A stretch of 64,000 nucleotides of DNA from CAWBAT01 sp046331665. Lineage in GTDB: Bacteria > Acidobacteriota > Terriglobia > Versatilivoradales > Versatilivoraceae. Under the pieces are notes generated by a model, which saw only the letters and a program-made list of their open reading frames with translations, made no database searches and had not been told where the DNA came from. The stretch lies in contig JAXLQK010000014.1 of NCBI GenBank assembly GCA_046331665.1, positions 93,338-157,337 on the forward strand, written 5' to 3'. Both the position numbers and the translations under genes were made by a program. Of the stretch, positions 28,109-36,776 are shown piece by piece (position 1 is the first letter of the stretch; every line of letters begins with the position of its first letter).

Positions 28109-28672
28109 TTATGAGGCAAAAGGCGGGGAGCGGGGATTGCAGGAATGAACGGAAAAGTTGGATAAGCTTAAATCCTGGAAATCCGGGGATCGTTCCATCG
28201 ACTTCAAGAATGGAATAATGGAGGCATCCGGAGGCCGAATCACCTGCAAACCAGAGCGCAAACGGAGTGTCGCGACACGCTGCTTGTGATGCCGCGTTTG
28301 CTCTGTCCATTTGTATTCCGGAATCTTTTGAAATGCAGGGACCTGCCAATCGCCGGCCTGTTCCTGGAAAAGGTCATCGGTGGTTGCGAAGTGATCGAAC
28401 CGGGTTTGATCATCAAATGGTCCGGCAGACTCCACATCCGATCCGTCCTGGTTGAAGTCCCGAACGGACAAGGAGGTTCGAACCGATAGATCCGCGGGTT
28501 CTCTTCCGTTCCCTTGAAAAAAGGTCTGTGGCGGGCTGGCTAGGACAGTGAGAGAAAGTAAAACGATGAAGGCGGCCAAAAGTACCGAACGGGTTAAGGG
28601 CGAGCAGGCAAGGCTTCTGCACTCTTTGGGCTGTAACCATGCAACCATCATCATGGCGTTAAGTATAAACAA
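28109..28672 (-). CDS. secreted protein of unknown function upstream of the efflux operon
   Basis: 187 residues, 111 bases before the TolC gene and on the same strand, so probably first in the operon. A hydrophobic segment at about 28-47 (RSVLLAAFIVLLSLTVLASP) looks like a late signal peptide, suggesting the true start is inside the frame. The remainder is Asp- and Arg-rich without known motifs. Small poorly conserved proteins often precede czc/cus genes. The frame may be affected by indels, as its neighbour is; I am only moderately convinced it is real. Confidence 0.42.
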   Translation of the reverse strand: MFILNAMMMVAWLQPKECRSLACSPLTRSVLLAAFIVLLSLTVLASPPQTFFQGNGREPADLSVRTSLSVRDFNQDGSDVESAGPFDDQTRFDHFATTDDLFQEQAGDWQVPAFQKIPEYKWTEQTRHHKQRVATLRLRSGLQVIRPPDASIIPFLKSMERSPDFQDLSLSNFSVHSCNPRSPPFAS

Positions 28673-28919
28673 GGATTCGCTCTCGACAAAGATTTTTTGG
28701 TTCCGTGTTGATTACAGGTCAGTTGCAGATGAAACGCAGGGACGCGGAATGAGACCTTTCACATTAAACACAGCAGGAGAACGGCAGGCGGGTTCTAATC
28801 AGTATCTTAATTTAGCGCGAAGGGGAACGGGATGCTTTCGAAAACCTGATTGGGAATGTATTCAGGTTCTCATTCACTGGCAAATTGATCCGAGGAATCA
28901 CGCCTCTGCGGCGTCACAT

Positions 28920-30164
28920 CTACATGAAGGAAATCTTCGGCTTAACCATTTCCGCCGAGACGGTCCCCTTTTTGAAGGTAATCCCCGGCTTCACCATTTC
29001 CGCCGAGACGATCCCCAGCGCAGCGGTGGCGGTACTATTGACAAACAGCCCGAAGCTTTGAGCATGCACCGGATTCGTGAGCAGTTGCCAGAATTTATCG
29101 ACAGCTGCCGGAATATTTTGATCCGGTTTAGCGGGGGGATTGGAATAAAACCAGCTCAACAAGACAATGACGCCCGGACTGCCAAGCCTTTCCGGACCCT
29201 CTCCCCAAATCCCTTGTTCTCCTTGTAACCCCAGAAGCTGGCGCGTCGTGTTATTCAACTCTCCGGAGAGTTGTTTGTTCAAAGTCGAATCGTCCAGCAA
29301 ATAAAAGGCAGAACAGATGGCTTCCGCGGCATCGCTGGTCGTGATGTAGCTGACCTCTGTGCTTTCCTTGCCGTTCACCAGGTCTGGGAATTCCCCGTTG
29401 GGGTGACGGCTCTTCAACAACCAATCCAGAGCGTTGTGCGCCGTCTCCCGGTAGGCCTTATCCCGAGTGGCGGCGTAAAGTTCCGCGAAGAAAAATGCGG
29501 CAGCTGCCGTCGAACGGCTCGAGGGCAGAAACGCGGCTAAACTATCCTTAATGCCGCCGGCAAAAGATCCCTTGTTGTCTCCGGCCGAGATCGCCCAGGT
29601 GGCCCCCGCCGGTATTTTTGAAACGGGCTCGGCAGGCATTCCTTCCAGCAGGAATCGCGCAAGCCGCTCCATGGCTTGTGCATACTCTTTCTTCTGGGTG
29701 CCATCGGCCACCGCATAGGCCCTGCCCAGAGCGGCGGCCACCATTCCATTTTCGCTGATATCCAAATTGCCGCCAGAATCCAGCCAGAATCCGGCCTCAG
29801 CCCCTCGCGTAGTTTGGACTTTCCGCTGCTGCCGGACCAAAGCATCTGCCCAGGCCAGGGCTTCCGCCAAAAACGGGGCGCCGTCTTTGGCCAATTCTCC
29901 ATTGGCCAGCAACGTCCTCGCCAGCCTCCCCTGGACACTCAAGCGATCGATTCCTGGAGGCCCGGTTCTTGAACCCACACGGGTCGAGAGTTTGACCTGA
30001 ACACCCCAGTTTCCAATCTCGTTCAGATAGCCCTTCAATCGATTCCTGACATCACTTTCCAGGGCTTTGCGCCCCTGGAAAGCCGCCGGAGCGAGCAGAA
30101 GAACTCCCGCCACGAAGGTGAAAGTTCCCACTCGTTTCCAATTGAATCTGAATGGCTTTTTCAT
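28920..30164 (-). CDS. secreted alpha/alpha-toroid-like protein of unknown function
   Basis: 414 residues from the ATG at 30164; a longer frame to 30344 would cross the terminator of the STAS gene and overlap that gene, so I reject it. An N-terminal anchor WKRVGTFTFVAGVLLLAPAAF is followed by repeated helical pairs such as AEALAWADALVRQQRKVQTT, GMVAAALGRAYAVADGTQKK, and AFFFAELYAATRDKAYRETA. This is the style of (alpha/alpha)6-barrel glycan lyases and hydrolases, but I see no catalytic motif and cannot name a family. The last 25 residues contain a direct repeat: SAEMVKPGITFKKG then SAEMVKPKISF, encoded by a duplication of about 50 bases at 28930-29010. Likely periplasmic. Confidence 0.7.
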   Translation of the reverse strand: MKKPFRFNWKRVGTFTFVAGVLLLAPAAFQGRKALESDVRNRLKGYLNEIGNWGVQVKLSTRVGSRTGPPGIDRLSVQGRLARTLLANGELAKDGAPFLAEALAWADALVRQQRKVQTTRGAEAGFWLDSGGNLDISENGMVAAALGRAYAVADGTQKKEYAQAMERLARFLLEGMPAEPVSKIPAGATWAISAGDNKGSFAGGIKDSLAAFLPSSRSTAAAAFFFAELYAATRDKAYRETAHNALDWLLKSRHPNGEFPDLVNGKESTEVSYITTSDAAEAICSAFYLLDDSTLNKQLSGELNNTTRQLLGLQGEQGIWGEGPERLGSPGVIVLLSWFYSNPPAKPDQNIPAAVDKFWQLLTNPVHAQSFGLFVNSTATAALGIVSAEMVKPGITFKKGTVSAEMVKPKISFM

Positions 30165-30226
30165 TTGGGGTAAGGGTTCGAGGGACTGATCGATGCTGGG
30201 GGCAGTGTAATCGCCTGATTGAGGCG

Positions 30227-30256
30227 AAAAAAAAGCCCGGTCGTAAGACCAGGCTT
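30227..30256 (-). terminator. Rho-independent terminator of the STAS gene
   Basis: Minus strand: GCCTGGTC, loop TTAC, GACCGGGC, then eight T. One U-G pair in an 8-base stem. It begins about 30 bases after the stop of the STAS gene and separates it from the toroid-like gene. Confidence 0.85.
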
Positions 30257-30285
30257 GATCGGGAAGAGCCTTCCTAAGGGAATCC

Positions 30286-30642
30286 CTATCCTTTCTTTGC
30301 GGCAAAACTCTTAATTCCATCGGATTCATTTTCATAAACATCAAATACGGTCAGGAGCTTGGTGACGAGGAGAATGTCTCTTGTTCGCTGGCTCAAGTTG
30401 GCCAACTTCAGTTGTCCACCTTGATTCCGAATCGTGGTGAAGCTGCCCACCAACGCACCCACTCCGGTGCTGTCCATGTAGCTCACTTTTTCCAGGCTGA
30501 CCAAAATGTTCTTATTTCCGGACTGCAACAATTCCTTAATTTTTTCTCTCATGGCTCCCACTTCGTCACCGATGACGATCTTGCCTTCCGGAACCAGTAC
30601 ACACACGTCACCCACAACTTTGCTTTCGAATTGAAGTGGCAT
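30286..30642 (-). CDS. STAS-domain anti-sigma-factor antagonist
   Basis: 118 residues, a single STAS domain. It starts LQFESKVVGDVCVLVPEGKI and contains the phosphorylatable Ser in the loop SYMDSTGVGALVGSF, then GGQLKLANLSQRTRDIL. Such proteins bind an anti-sigma kinase in a phosphorylation-dependent way. No anti-sigma kinase or phosphatase is adjacent, so partner genes must be elsewhere. Very good ribosome-binding site (GGAGGAAGG). A Rho-independent terminator follows directly, so it is a monocistronic unit. Confidence 0.92.
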   Translation of the reverse strand: MPLQFESKVVGDVCVLVPEGKIVIGDEVGAMREKIKELLQSGNKNILVSLEKVSYMDSTGVGALVGSFTTIRNQGGQLKLANLSQRTRDILLVTKLLTVFDVYENESDGIKSFAAKKG

Positions 30643-30809
30643 TGCCTTCCTCCGTTCTATTAAAGTCGTACCGACTTGTTATGAGGCCTTCTCGGTCAAA
30701 CTTGCAAAATATAATTCATTCTGAAAAAGAAGGCAAAAGAATAGCATGAAATCCCTGATCATGCATCCCTGCGTCAGGAATCTGGGGCACCCTGGAGCTT
30801 CCCTGCGGG

Positions 30810-31406
30810 TTATTTCTTAGAGGTTATTTTTTCCACCAACATCTGGAAACGTTGCTTTTCGGGAGCTCCGATGGGGCAATCACACATAGAAGCGACTGAC
30901 TGGCCGTTGGATTCGGTAATGACCTCTTTCCGGTAAACATCTTTGGAATCCTTATCACCTGCTTTGACGTAACCGAATTCGCCGAACCCATTTTTCACAA
31001 ACTTCTCGATGACGTAACCGTCCTTTAGTTTCACATCGATATGGACTTGCCGATTCCAATAATCTTCAGGCCTTAACGCCCAATTGAAGTATCTCAGCTC
31101 AATATCGACGTCCAAGTCTTCCTTGTAATGCTTGAACTTATCCTTCATGTTCAGCTTCTCTACATTTTTTCCATCCAGCGTCTTATAGATGGTTACCATG
31201 AAATCGCCGGGAGGCGGCGTGGGGACATCCGCTTCCTTCTCCTCGCCCTTTTCTTCGGCGACTGTGGTATTCCCCTTCCCTTTGGCTTTTTCTTTGGCTT
31301 GGCTCAACAGACTGGACGGACACAAAAAGCACGTGACGAAAAGAAACAATACTCCGGAGCAACTCATCCTCAACCAGAACCAACGGGAAAAGCAGGGTCT
31401 CATCAT
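30810..31406 (-). CDS. secreted protein of unknown function
   Basis: 198 residues from the ATG at 31406, which has GGAGG six bases upstream; the ATG 12 bases earlier overlaps that site and is rejected. Signal peptide: WLRMSCSGVLFLFVTCFLCP, cleaved around LLSQA. A Lys/Glu-rich, low-complexity linker (KEKAKGKGNTTVAEEKGEEK) leads to a compact domain with YKTLDGKNVEKLNMKDK, a Trp-rich part RYFNWALRPEDYWNRQVHID and a final CDCPIGAPEKQRF. No family recognised. Transcribed alone, upstream of the STAS gene. Confidence 0.65.
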   Translation of the reverse strand: MMRPCFSRWFWLRMSCSGVLFLFVTCFLCPSSLLSQAKEKAKGKGNTTVAEEKGEEKEADVPTPPPGDFMVTIYKTLDGKNVEKLNMKDKFKHYKEDLDVDIELRYFNWALRPEDYWNRQVHIDVKLKDGYVIEKFVKNGFGEFGYVKAGDKDSKDVYRKEVITESNGQSVASMCDCPIGAPEKQRFQMLVEKITSKK

Positions 31407-31570
31407 CTTTTCCTCCATTCCAGAGCAGGATCACCGTCAATTGTAACTAACTCATGGCTCTACAGAATCTATCTGGGTTCATTATATTCCTCCCCCCTGT
31501 TGGCGCAAAAGCTTATTTACCTAATTCTTATGAACGGCAGCCCTTTTTCAGGAGCCGTGGGGCAGGAGGT

Positions 31571-32872
31571 CTAAACGGACTTTCCGGCGACCACCGGGAG
31601 GAAGGGGACCGTTTGCGGACCCTCCGGCAAAACGGCAATCCGATAGGGGTCTTGACTGCTGCGGCCAGCACTGCCACGCTCTGACAGATCCCGAACGAGC
31701 TGGCCAATATTCATACAGAGTTTAAGGTGGGCGGCCTTCACTTCCTCTTCCGGAAGCGTAGAATAAAGATACACTTCAGCCTTCAACAAGACCCGGGCGA
31801 GAATCTGAACTTCCCATTGATCCAATATGGGTTCCTTGAAATCATGAATGATTTGCATCAACTCTTGCGGCGTCCTGCCCTGGCGCAAAAGTTCTTTAAA
31901 GTTTCCATGATCCGGAACTCCGTCCGAGCATTCAGAAGCCATTAAAATAGTTCCGCCCGGTTTCACGATCTGCTCGGCGGCAGACATGCCTTTCACGGCC
32001 TGATACAGATTCATATCCAAGGGGAACCCGGAGTTGGTGGTCACGACAAGGTCATAGGGATGAGCGACCGGCCGCATCACCACCTGTCGTGCAAAGGCAC
32101 ATCCGGCGGCATGAGCTTTATGCCAGTGACCGGCAAAGACTCCCGTGATTTGCCGCTTTCGATTCAGGGTCACGTTGACGATAAAATCGGGCTTCACCAT
32201 GGCGGCGATTTCGGACATCTCCTCATAGATCGGATTCCCTTCCGTGATTCCCCAAGTGGCGCGAGGATTCCCAATCATGGGAGCCGAATGGTTGCGCAGG
32301 ATGCTTTCAAACGCTCCAACTCCAAGCAAGACTGCCTTCGGGCCGCCGGAAAATCCGGCAAAAAAATGCGGCTCGATAAACCCCGTCAGGATTTTGACTT
32401 TGGCCTGCATGAAGTCCTTATTGACCCAAACTTCATTTCCAAAACGGCTCACTCCAAGACGAACCATGCTTTCCTTATCCCGGGGGCGATGCTGAACAAT
32501 TCGGTACCCATTGACGATCTCCTTTCCTAGCATGGCTTCGAGTTCCTCGGAAGTGTTCGTCCGGTGCGTTCCAACGGCGTTAATCAAAGTGATGCTTTCC
32601 GTGGGGAGCTGATGGAGCTCATCGAGAATTATGGGAAGGACGCGATCGCTCGGCATGGGCCGCGTGCGGTCAGGAAAAATGATGGCCACAGAATCCCCGG
32701 GGCGAACCAACTCTTTCAACGGATCCGCGCCGATGGGTTGGCGAAGAGCCCTGGCAATGGCCTGCTTTTCGTCGGCGACTCCTTCGATAAATTCAGGCTC
32801 AATGACGTCTACTCCCTTATCGGGGAAATCTATTTCCAAGCCGGATTTTCCATAGGCAAGATGAATTCTCAT
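31571..32872 (-). CDS. LarA-family nickel-pincer racemase/epimerase
   Basis: 433 residues from the ATG at 32872 preceded by GGGAGAG. Motifs of LarA are all here: PDRTRPMP (substrate-binding Arg), AVGTHR with His103, GFIEPHFFAGFSGGPKAVLLG with His169 and the cofactor-linked Lys179, and His195 in RNHSAPMI as nickel ligand. Two-domain size is usual. LarA interconverts D- and L-2-hydroxyacids through a nickel pincer cofactor made by LarB, LarC and LarE; none of these is in the window, so the cofactor genes must be elsewhere. Members beyond Lactobacillus have diverse 2-hydroxyacid substrates, so lactate is not certain. Confidence 0.88.
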   Translation of the reverse strand: MRIHLAYGKSGLEIDFPDKGVDVIEPEFIEGVADEKQAIARALRQPIGADPLKELVRPGDSVAIIFPDRTRPMPSDRVLPIILDELHQLPTESITLINAVGTHRTNTSEELEAMLGKEIVNGYRIVQHRPRDKESMVRLGVSRFGNEVWVNKDFMQAKVKILTGFIEPHFFAGFSGGPKAVLLGVGAFESILRNHSAPMIGNPRATWGITEGNPIYEEMSEIAAMVKPDFIVNVTLNRKRQITGVFAGHWHKAHAAGCAFARQVVMRPVAHPYDLVVTTNSGFPLDMNLYQAVKGMSAAEQIVKPGGTILMASECSDGVPDHGNFKELLRQGRTPQELMQIIHDFKEPILDQWEVQILARVLLKAEVYLYSTLPEEEVKAAHLKLCMNIGQLVRDLSERGSAGRSSQDPYRIAVLPEGPQTVPFLPVVAGKSV

Positions 32873-33006
32873 AATCTCTCCCAACAAAAGTGCGTTTGAT
32901 AGTTTTACAAATCGATGACGACTTGAACCGGGAGATCATTCTCCCTTTGGATCAATCGGGACTATTATACTTGGGGGAAAGTCAGAAAAACGGTATATTT
33001 CCTGTC

Positions 33007-33279
33007 ATGGAAGAACGAGACTTTTTTATTGAAAAAGACGAAGTAAAGGTTGCCAGCCTGAACTGCCCCTCTTGCCGGCAGGCCTCTGAATATGAGGTGC
33101 GATGGAGACGGCGCACCAAAAAGGCCTCATTACCGAGCCATGCCAGTGACGAAGATCGCCTCCGCTTTTCCAAAGCGCGCTCCTATCTGGTTCGTATCGA
33201 TGATATGGCTCAGTGCAAGAATCCCCGCTGCCGGAAGCGCTTTGAGATCACGTCCCTCCAGACGGTGGCTTTCCTTTAA
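33007..33279 (+). CDS. small zinc-ribbon protein of unknown function
   Basis: 90 residues from an ATG at 33007. A longer frame from 32890 exists, but its first 39 residues lack resemblance to a folded domain and would overlap the divergent LarA promoter region. Two Cys pairs, CPSC (about 20-23) and CKNPRC (about 70-75), frame a basic stretch RWRRRTKKASLPSHASDEDR. It is probably a cytoplasmic metal-binding or nucleic-acid-associated protein. Divergently transcribed from larA. Confidence 0.55.
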   Translation: MEERDFFIEKDEVKVASLNCPSCRQASEYEVRWRRRTKKASLPSHASDEDRLRFSKARSYLVRIDDMAQCKNPRCRKRFEITSLQTVAFL

Positions 33280-33437
33280 ACCCTTGTTGGGATCAAGGGA
33301 ACAAACTTCTTCGCCGGTTTGGAATACCCTGTTCTTCAATTCTCTAAAGTGCCGAATCAGCGGAAACTCCCGACGGTCAATTATCCGTGGGTTTTCGGCG
33401 AGTCCTCCGGCGGCAATGATCGGTCACTCGTCATCAA

Positions 33438-34268
33438 ATGCAAATTGCTAAAGCCTTGACCATAGCCGGGTCGGATTCAAGCGGCGGGGCTGGCATCCAG
33501 GCTGACCTCAAAACCTTTGCCGCCTTTGGTGTTTACGGTTGCTCCGTGATTACGGCCATCACTGCACAAAACACCAAAGGGGTTACGGCAGTTCACGCAT
33601 TGCCCCCAGGTATCGTCCAGGAGCAGTTGGAAGCAGTTCTCTCCGACATCGAACCCGATGTCATCAAGCTGGGGATGTTAGCTAATGCCTCCATCATTCA
33701 CGCCATTTCCCAGGTCCTGAGACGATACCCGAAGAAACCGCTTATCCTCGATCCAGTCATGTCTGCCAAAAGCGGAGATTGTCTGTTGGAACCAGAGGCG
33801 CTCCGCTCCTTACAAAACGAACTCTTCCCTCTCGCCACCCTCGTAACCCCCAATATTCCGGAAGCCGAAATCCTCATTGAACAGACCATCGCCAGCGAAG
33901 AAGACATGGCTGAGGCTGCGCGAAGGATTTTCAAGTTGGGAGTGCATGCCGTATTGGTCAAAGGCGGTCATGTCGGCCAATTTCAAGAACCTGCGGGTGC
34001 GAAACGAGACGAGATTGTCGATGTTTATTGGGATGGCAAGGCAATCCACAAAATCAGCGGGCCACGCATCGACACCCCTCACACACACGGCACGGGTTGC
34101 ACCCTTTCTTCTGCCATCGCTGCGGGACTCGCCTTTGGACATCCACTTCTGGCAGCCATCCAACAAGCACGACAGTATTTGACCGGTGCCTTACAAAACG
34201 CCTATGCCGTGGGAAGCGGCAAAAGCCCGGTAGATCATTTTCATCAATGGCGAAAGAAAGAAGACTGA
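33438..34268 (+). CDS. thiD: hydroxymethylpyrimidine/phosphomethylpyrimidine kinase
   Basis: 276 residues. Begins KALTIAGSDSSGGAGIQADL, the ThiD N-terminal signature for HMP binding, then ITAITAQNTKGVTAV, DPVMSAKSGDCLLEP and the ATP-site motif HTHGTGCTLSSAIAAGLAFG with the catalytic Cys/Gly region. It phosphorylates HMP and then HMP-phosphate in thiamine synthesis. No TPP riboswitch is visible upstream, and no other thi gene nearby. No clear ribosome-binding site before the ATG at 33438. Confidence 0.95.
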   Translation: MQIAKALTIAGSDSSGGAGIQADLKTFAAFGVYGCSVITAITAQNTKGVTAVHALPPGIVQEQLEAVLSDIEPDVIKLGMLANASIIHAISQVLRRYPKKPLILDPVMSAKSGDCLLEPEALRSLQNELFPLATLVTPNIPEAEILIEQTIASEEDMAEAARRIFKLGVHAVLVKGGHVGQFQEPAGAKRDEIVDVYWDGKAIHKISGPRIDTPHTHGTGCTLSSAIAAGLAFGHPLLAAIQQARQYLTGALQNAYAVGSGKSPVDHFHQWRKKED

Positions 34269-34499
34269 GACAGGATAGTATTCGCTCTGAGGATGGGACG
34301 ACCAGGCTGGGAGAGGGGAAACTCTAAGCTTTTCGTTGGAAACCAGTAAGCTTCCGGCCTCCCGCCAGGTTGTTCATTCGGAATCGCGATTCTGGCGTTA
34401 TTCCGGCAAAACCTGGAACAGGAGATAGACCGGCTCCCCGTTCCGTTGATAGAAGGTTTGGATGGGCTGAGGTCTACCTACGGGCCACGGTGGGGGCCT

Positions 34500-35129
34500 C
34501 TATTTGGCTGCGGCTCCGTTAGTGGCCTTTCCCAGCTTGCCCAGAAGCTGGTCGAGAACCGTGCCGATGGTGCCACCCGCATCCACCGAGATCAGCAAAC
34601 CCTGTTCCCGGTACTTTGCAGCAATCGGCTCGATATCGCGACGGTATTCCCGAAAACGTTTCCGAACAACCTCTGGCTCATCATCTTCGCGCTTATGTAC
34701 CGCCAGGCCGGGGGGAGGAGGATTGTTGGGGATATGGTAGGAATGTCCAAAAGCGTCAATAACCCTGCCGGCAACGCGGGAAATCACTTCTTCTTCATCC
34801 ACTTCGAAAAGGAGTACTGCATTGAACTTGAGCACCCGCTCCAGAGCAATCGCCTGTCCGATGGTCCTTGGATAGCCATCGAGAACAAACCCCTTTCCAT
34901 GATTTGACACCACAAAAGACTCGAATATCTGCTCCACCAGTTCGTCAGGCACCAACTTCCCGCCGCGCACGTAGGTGGCTGTTTTCTTTCCCAGTTCCGT
35001 CTTTCTATCAACCTCGGCTCGCAGCGTTTCGCCCAGAGAAAAGTGTTTCAGTCCAAAGATTGCCGCAAGCAACTTCGCCTGTGTTCCTTTTCCGCACCCC
35101 GGCGGTCCAAGCACGGCAAGATTCATCAT
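34500..35129 (-). CDS. adk: adenylate kinase
   Basis: 209 residues. P-loop GPPGCGKGT at about 8-16, the AMP-binding stretch FSLGETLRAEV and the motif VLDGYPRTIGQA are all present. The LID region (about 125-160) lacks the four zinc-binding Cys and contains a proline cluster NNPPPPGLAVHKREDD. The enzyme makes two ADP from ATP and AMP. In this window it is not next to secY or other ribosomal genes, unlike many bacteria. Second or divergent adk copies exist in related genomes, so it may be a paralogue. Confidence 0.9.
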   Translation of the reverse strand: MMNLAVLGPPGCGKGTQAKLLAAIFGLKHFSLGETLRAEVDRKTELGKKTATYVRGGKLVPDELVEQIFESFVVSNHGKGFVLDGYPRTIGQAIALERVLKFNAVLLFEVDEEEVISRVAGRVIDAFGHSYHIPNNPPPPGLAVHKREDDEPEVVRKRFREYRRDIEPIAAKYREQGLLISVDAGGTIGTVLDQLLGKLGKATNGAAAK

Positions 35130-35380
35130 GACTCGCCTTCCTTTTCTAAGATTCTCAGATCTATCTTTCGTTCCAAGGGGGTCTCTTCAGCGGAAATCCG
35201 ATACAGCCGATGATAACCCGTGTCTACCGGGTGGCCAATCGACCGTGTTTTCGGATACTCTCACCGTCTGGAGACAATCTGAAATGTCTTGCAACGCCGT
35301 TACCAAACCTTGATAAGTACAAAAATGGCTAAGTCCGTCTTGATGGAAAAAACTGGGAAGGGCCTGATAAAAGAGAGGGT

Positions 35381-35456
35381 TGGAGGCGAGGAGGGGATTC
35401 GAACCCCTGGATAAAGGTTTTGCAGACCTCTCCCTTAGCCACTTGGGTACCTCGCC
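35381..35456 (-). tRNA. tRNA-Cys (GCA)
   Basis: Reads GGCGAGGTACCCAAGTGGCT at its 5' end, with a 7-base acceptor stem closing with CCTCGCC. The anticodon arm GAGGT-CTGCAAA-ACCTT places GCA in the loop. The T arm is AGGGG-TTCGAAT-CCCCT. Discriminator T and an encoded CCA follow (35383-35381), 76 bases in all. Confidence 0.95.
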
Positions 35457-35835
35457 ACACAGGAAAAGATCTTCCGATCTTTTTCCCAATACGACGCACG
35501 AGTTATACACTGCGGAATGTAATTTCGTCAAGGCTGGCTTTGCAGCCTGGGGGGGTCCCTAGCCAGTTCCGAGAAGACTTTTCTGCGCCATAGTTTCGAG
35601 ACCTGCCGGTGCATCAATTAGCTCCGGGTCTGAACTGCAGTCCATCGGCAAATGAATTTTCGAATACCAACCTTTGATGAATCGATTTTGAACAAATCAA
35701 TAATGCTTCCCTTCTCATTCAGTCCTTAATATAGTTTTCGCTGAAAGACGCCAATTAGAATCCCGTTCATTGAATCAGCCTGTTCCCCCGAAGGCGCTCG
35801 TCACTCAACTGTCCGGGGAACTCATTCTTGGAGGA
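35457..35835. other. intergenic, nothing certain
   Basis: An AAAGATC-TTCC-GATCTTT hairpin lies at about 35464-35483, upstream of the tRNA on the minus strand, so it is not its terminator. I see no gene in the rest. Confidence 0.3.
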
Positions 35836-36762
35836 ATGATGTTCAAAAAGAGTACCCATGTAACCTGTGCGTTGGTCTTTGTCGTTCTATCCCTTTCCTC
35901 TGCCCCTCCCTCCATCTTTGCCCAGTTGTCAGACACAGCCTCCTGGGCGGCGTTAGCCACAACTCAATATCAGATTCAACCGAACATTACTTACCTGGTG
36001 GCCAGCAATTACGAAGCCAAGCTGGATGTTTACCGCCCCCAAAATGCCACGGCCCCTACACCGGCTCTGATCTATTTTCATGGCGGAGGATGGGTGGGAG
36101 GGGAAAAAGGCGGCGCAGTGACTCAGTTGATCCCCTATCTCGAAATGGGATGGGCGGTGATCAACGTACAGTATCGTCTGGGGAAAATCTCCCTGGCGCC
36201 GGCGGCTGTTGAAGACTGCCGCTGTGCCCTGCGCTGGGTCATCAGCAAAGCCAAGGATTACAATATCGATCCGGACAAACTGGTCCTCACGGGTCATTCG
36301 GCAGGCGGACATCTCTCCTTGATCACTGGCATGCTGCCGGAGTCCGCCGGGTTGGACCGCCAGTGTCCGGGGAACAATGAGACACTCAGGGTGGCCGCCA
36401 TTATCAACTGGTATGGAATCACCGACGTTTCGGACCTTCTCGACGGGCCGAACCGCCAGTCTTATGCCGTCGCCTGGCTGGGAAGTATGACCAATCGCGT
36501 GGAGGTCGCGACTCGAGTTTCACCACTAACCTATGTTCGTCCCGGATTGCCCCCAATTCTGACGATTCACGGTGACGCCGACACGATTGTTCCCTACAGC
36601 CATGCCGTTCGATTGCATGAGGCCTTGAACAAAGCCGGAGTCGCCAATCAACTCGTCACTATTCCGGGGGGAAAACACGGGGGGTTCAATAAGGAGGAAA
36701 CCCTGAGGATCTACACTACTATTCAGGAATTTCTTGTTAAAAACAAACTTTTGACGCGCTGA
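35836..36762 (+). CDS. secreted alpha/beta hydrolase (esterase/carboxylesterase-like)
   Basis: 308 residues from the first of two adjacent ATGs (35836, 35839) right behind GGAGG; the second is the better spaced. Signal peptide: HVTCALVFVVLSLSSAPPSI, cleaved near IFAQ. Then LIYFHGGGWVGGE (HGGG oxyanion hole), the Ser nucleophile in GHSAGGHLSL, and acid and His in LTIHGDADTIVPYSHA and GGKHGGF. This is the arrangement of BD-FAE and HSL-like esterases that hydrolyse acyl or feruloyl esters outside the cytoplasm. Alone; the MscS gene is convergent with 14 bases between. Confidence 0.88.
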   Translation: MMFKKSTHVTCALVFVVLSLSSAPPSIFAQLSDTASWAALATTQYQIQPNITYLVASNYEAKLDVYRPQNATAPTPALIYFHGGGWVGGEKGGAVTQLIPYLEMGWAVINVQYRLGKISLAPAAVEDCRCALRWVISKAKDYNIDPDKLVLTGHSAGGHLSLITGMLPESAGLDRQCPGNNETLRVAAIINWYGITDVSDLLDGPNRQSYAVAWLGSMTNRVEVATRVSPLTYVRPGLPPILTIHGDADTIVPYSHAVRLHEALNKAGVANQLVTIPGGKHGGFNKEETLRIYTTIQEFLVKNKLLTR

Positions 36763-36776
36763 AGGAAGAAGTGGAA

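Noticed and set aside
33280..33437. TPP riboswitch before thiD
   Set aside because: No CTGAGA box with a matching second domain can be found in this gap.
35464..35483. hairpin next to tRNA-Cys as its terminator
   Set aside because: It is upstream of the tRNA in the direction of transcription, so cannot terminate it.
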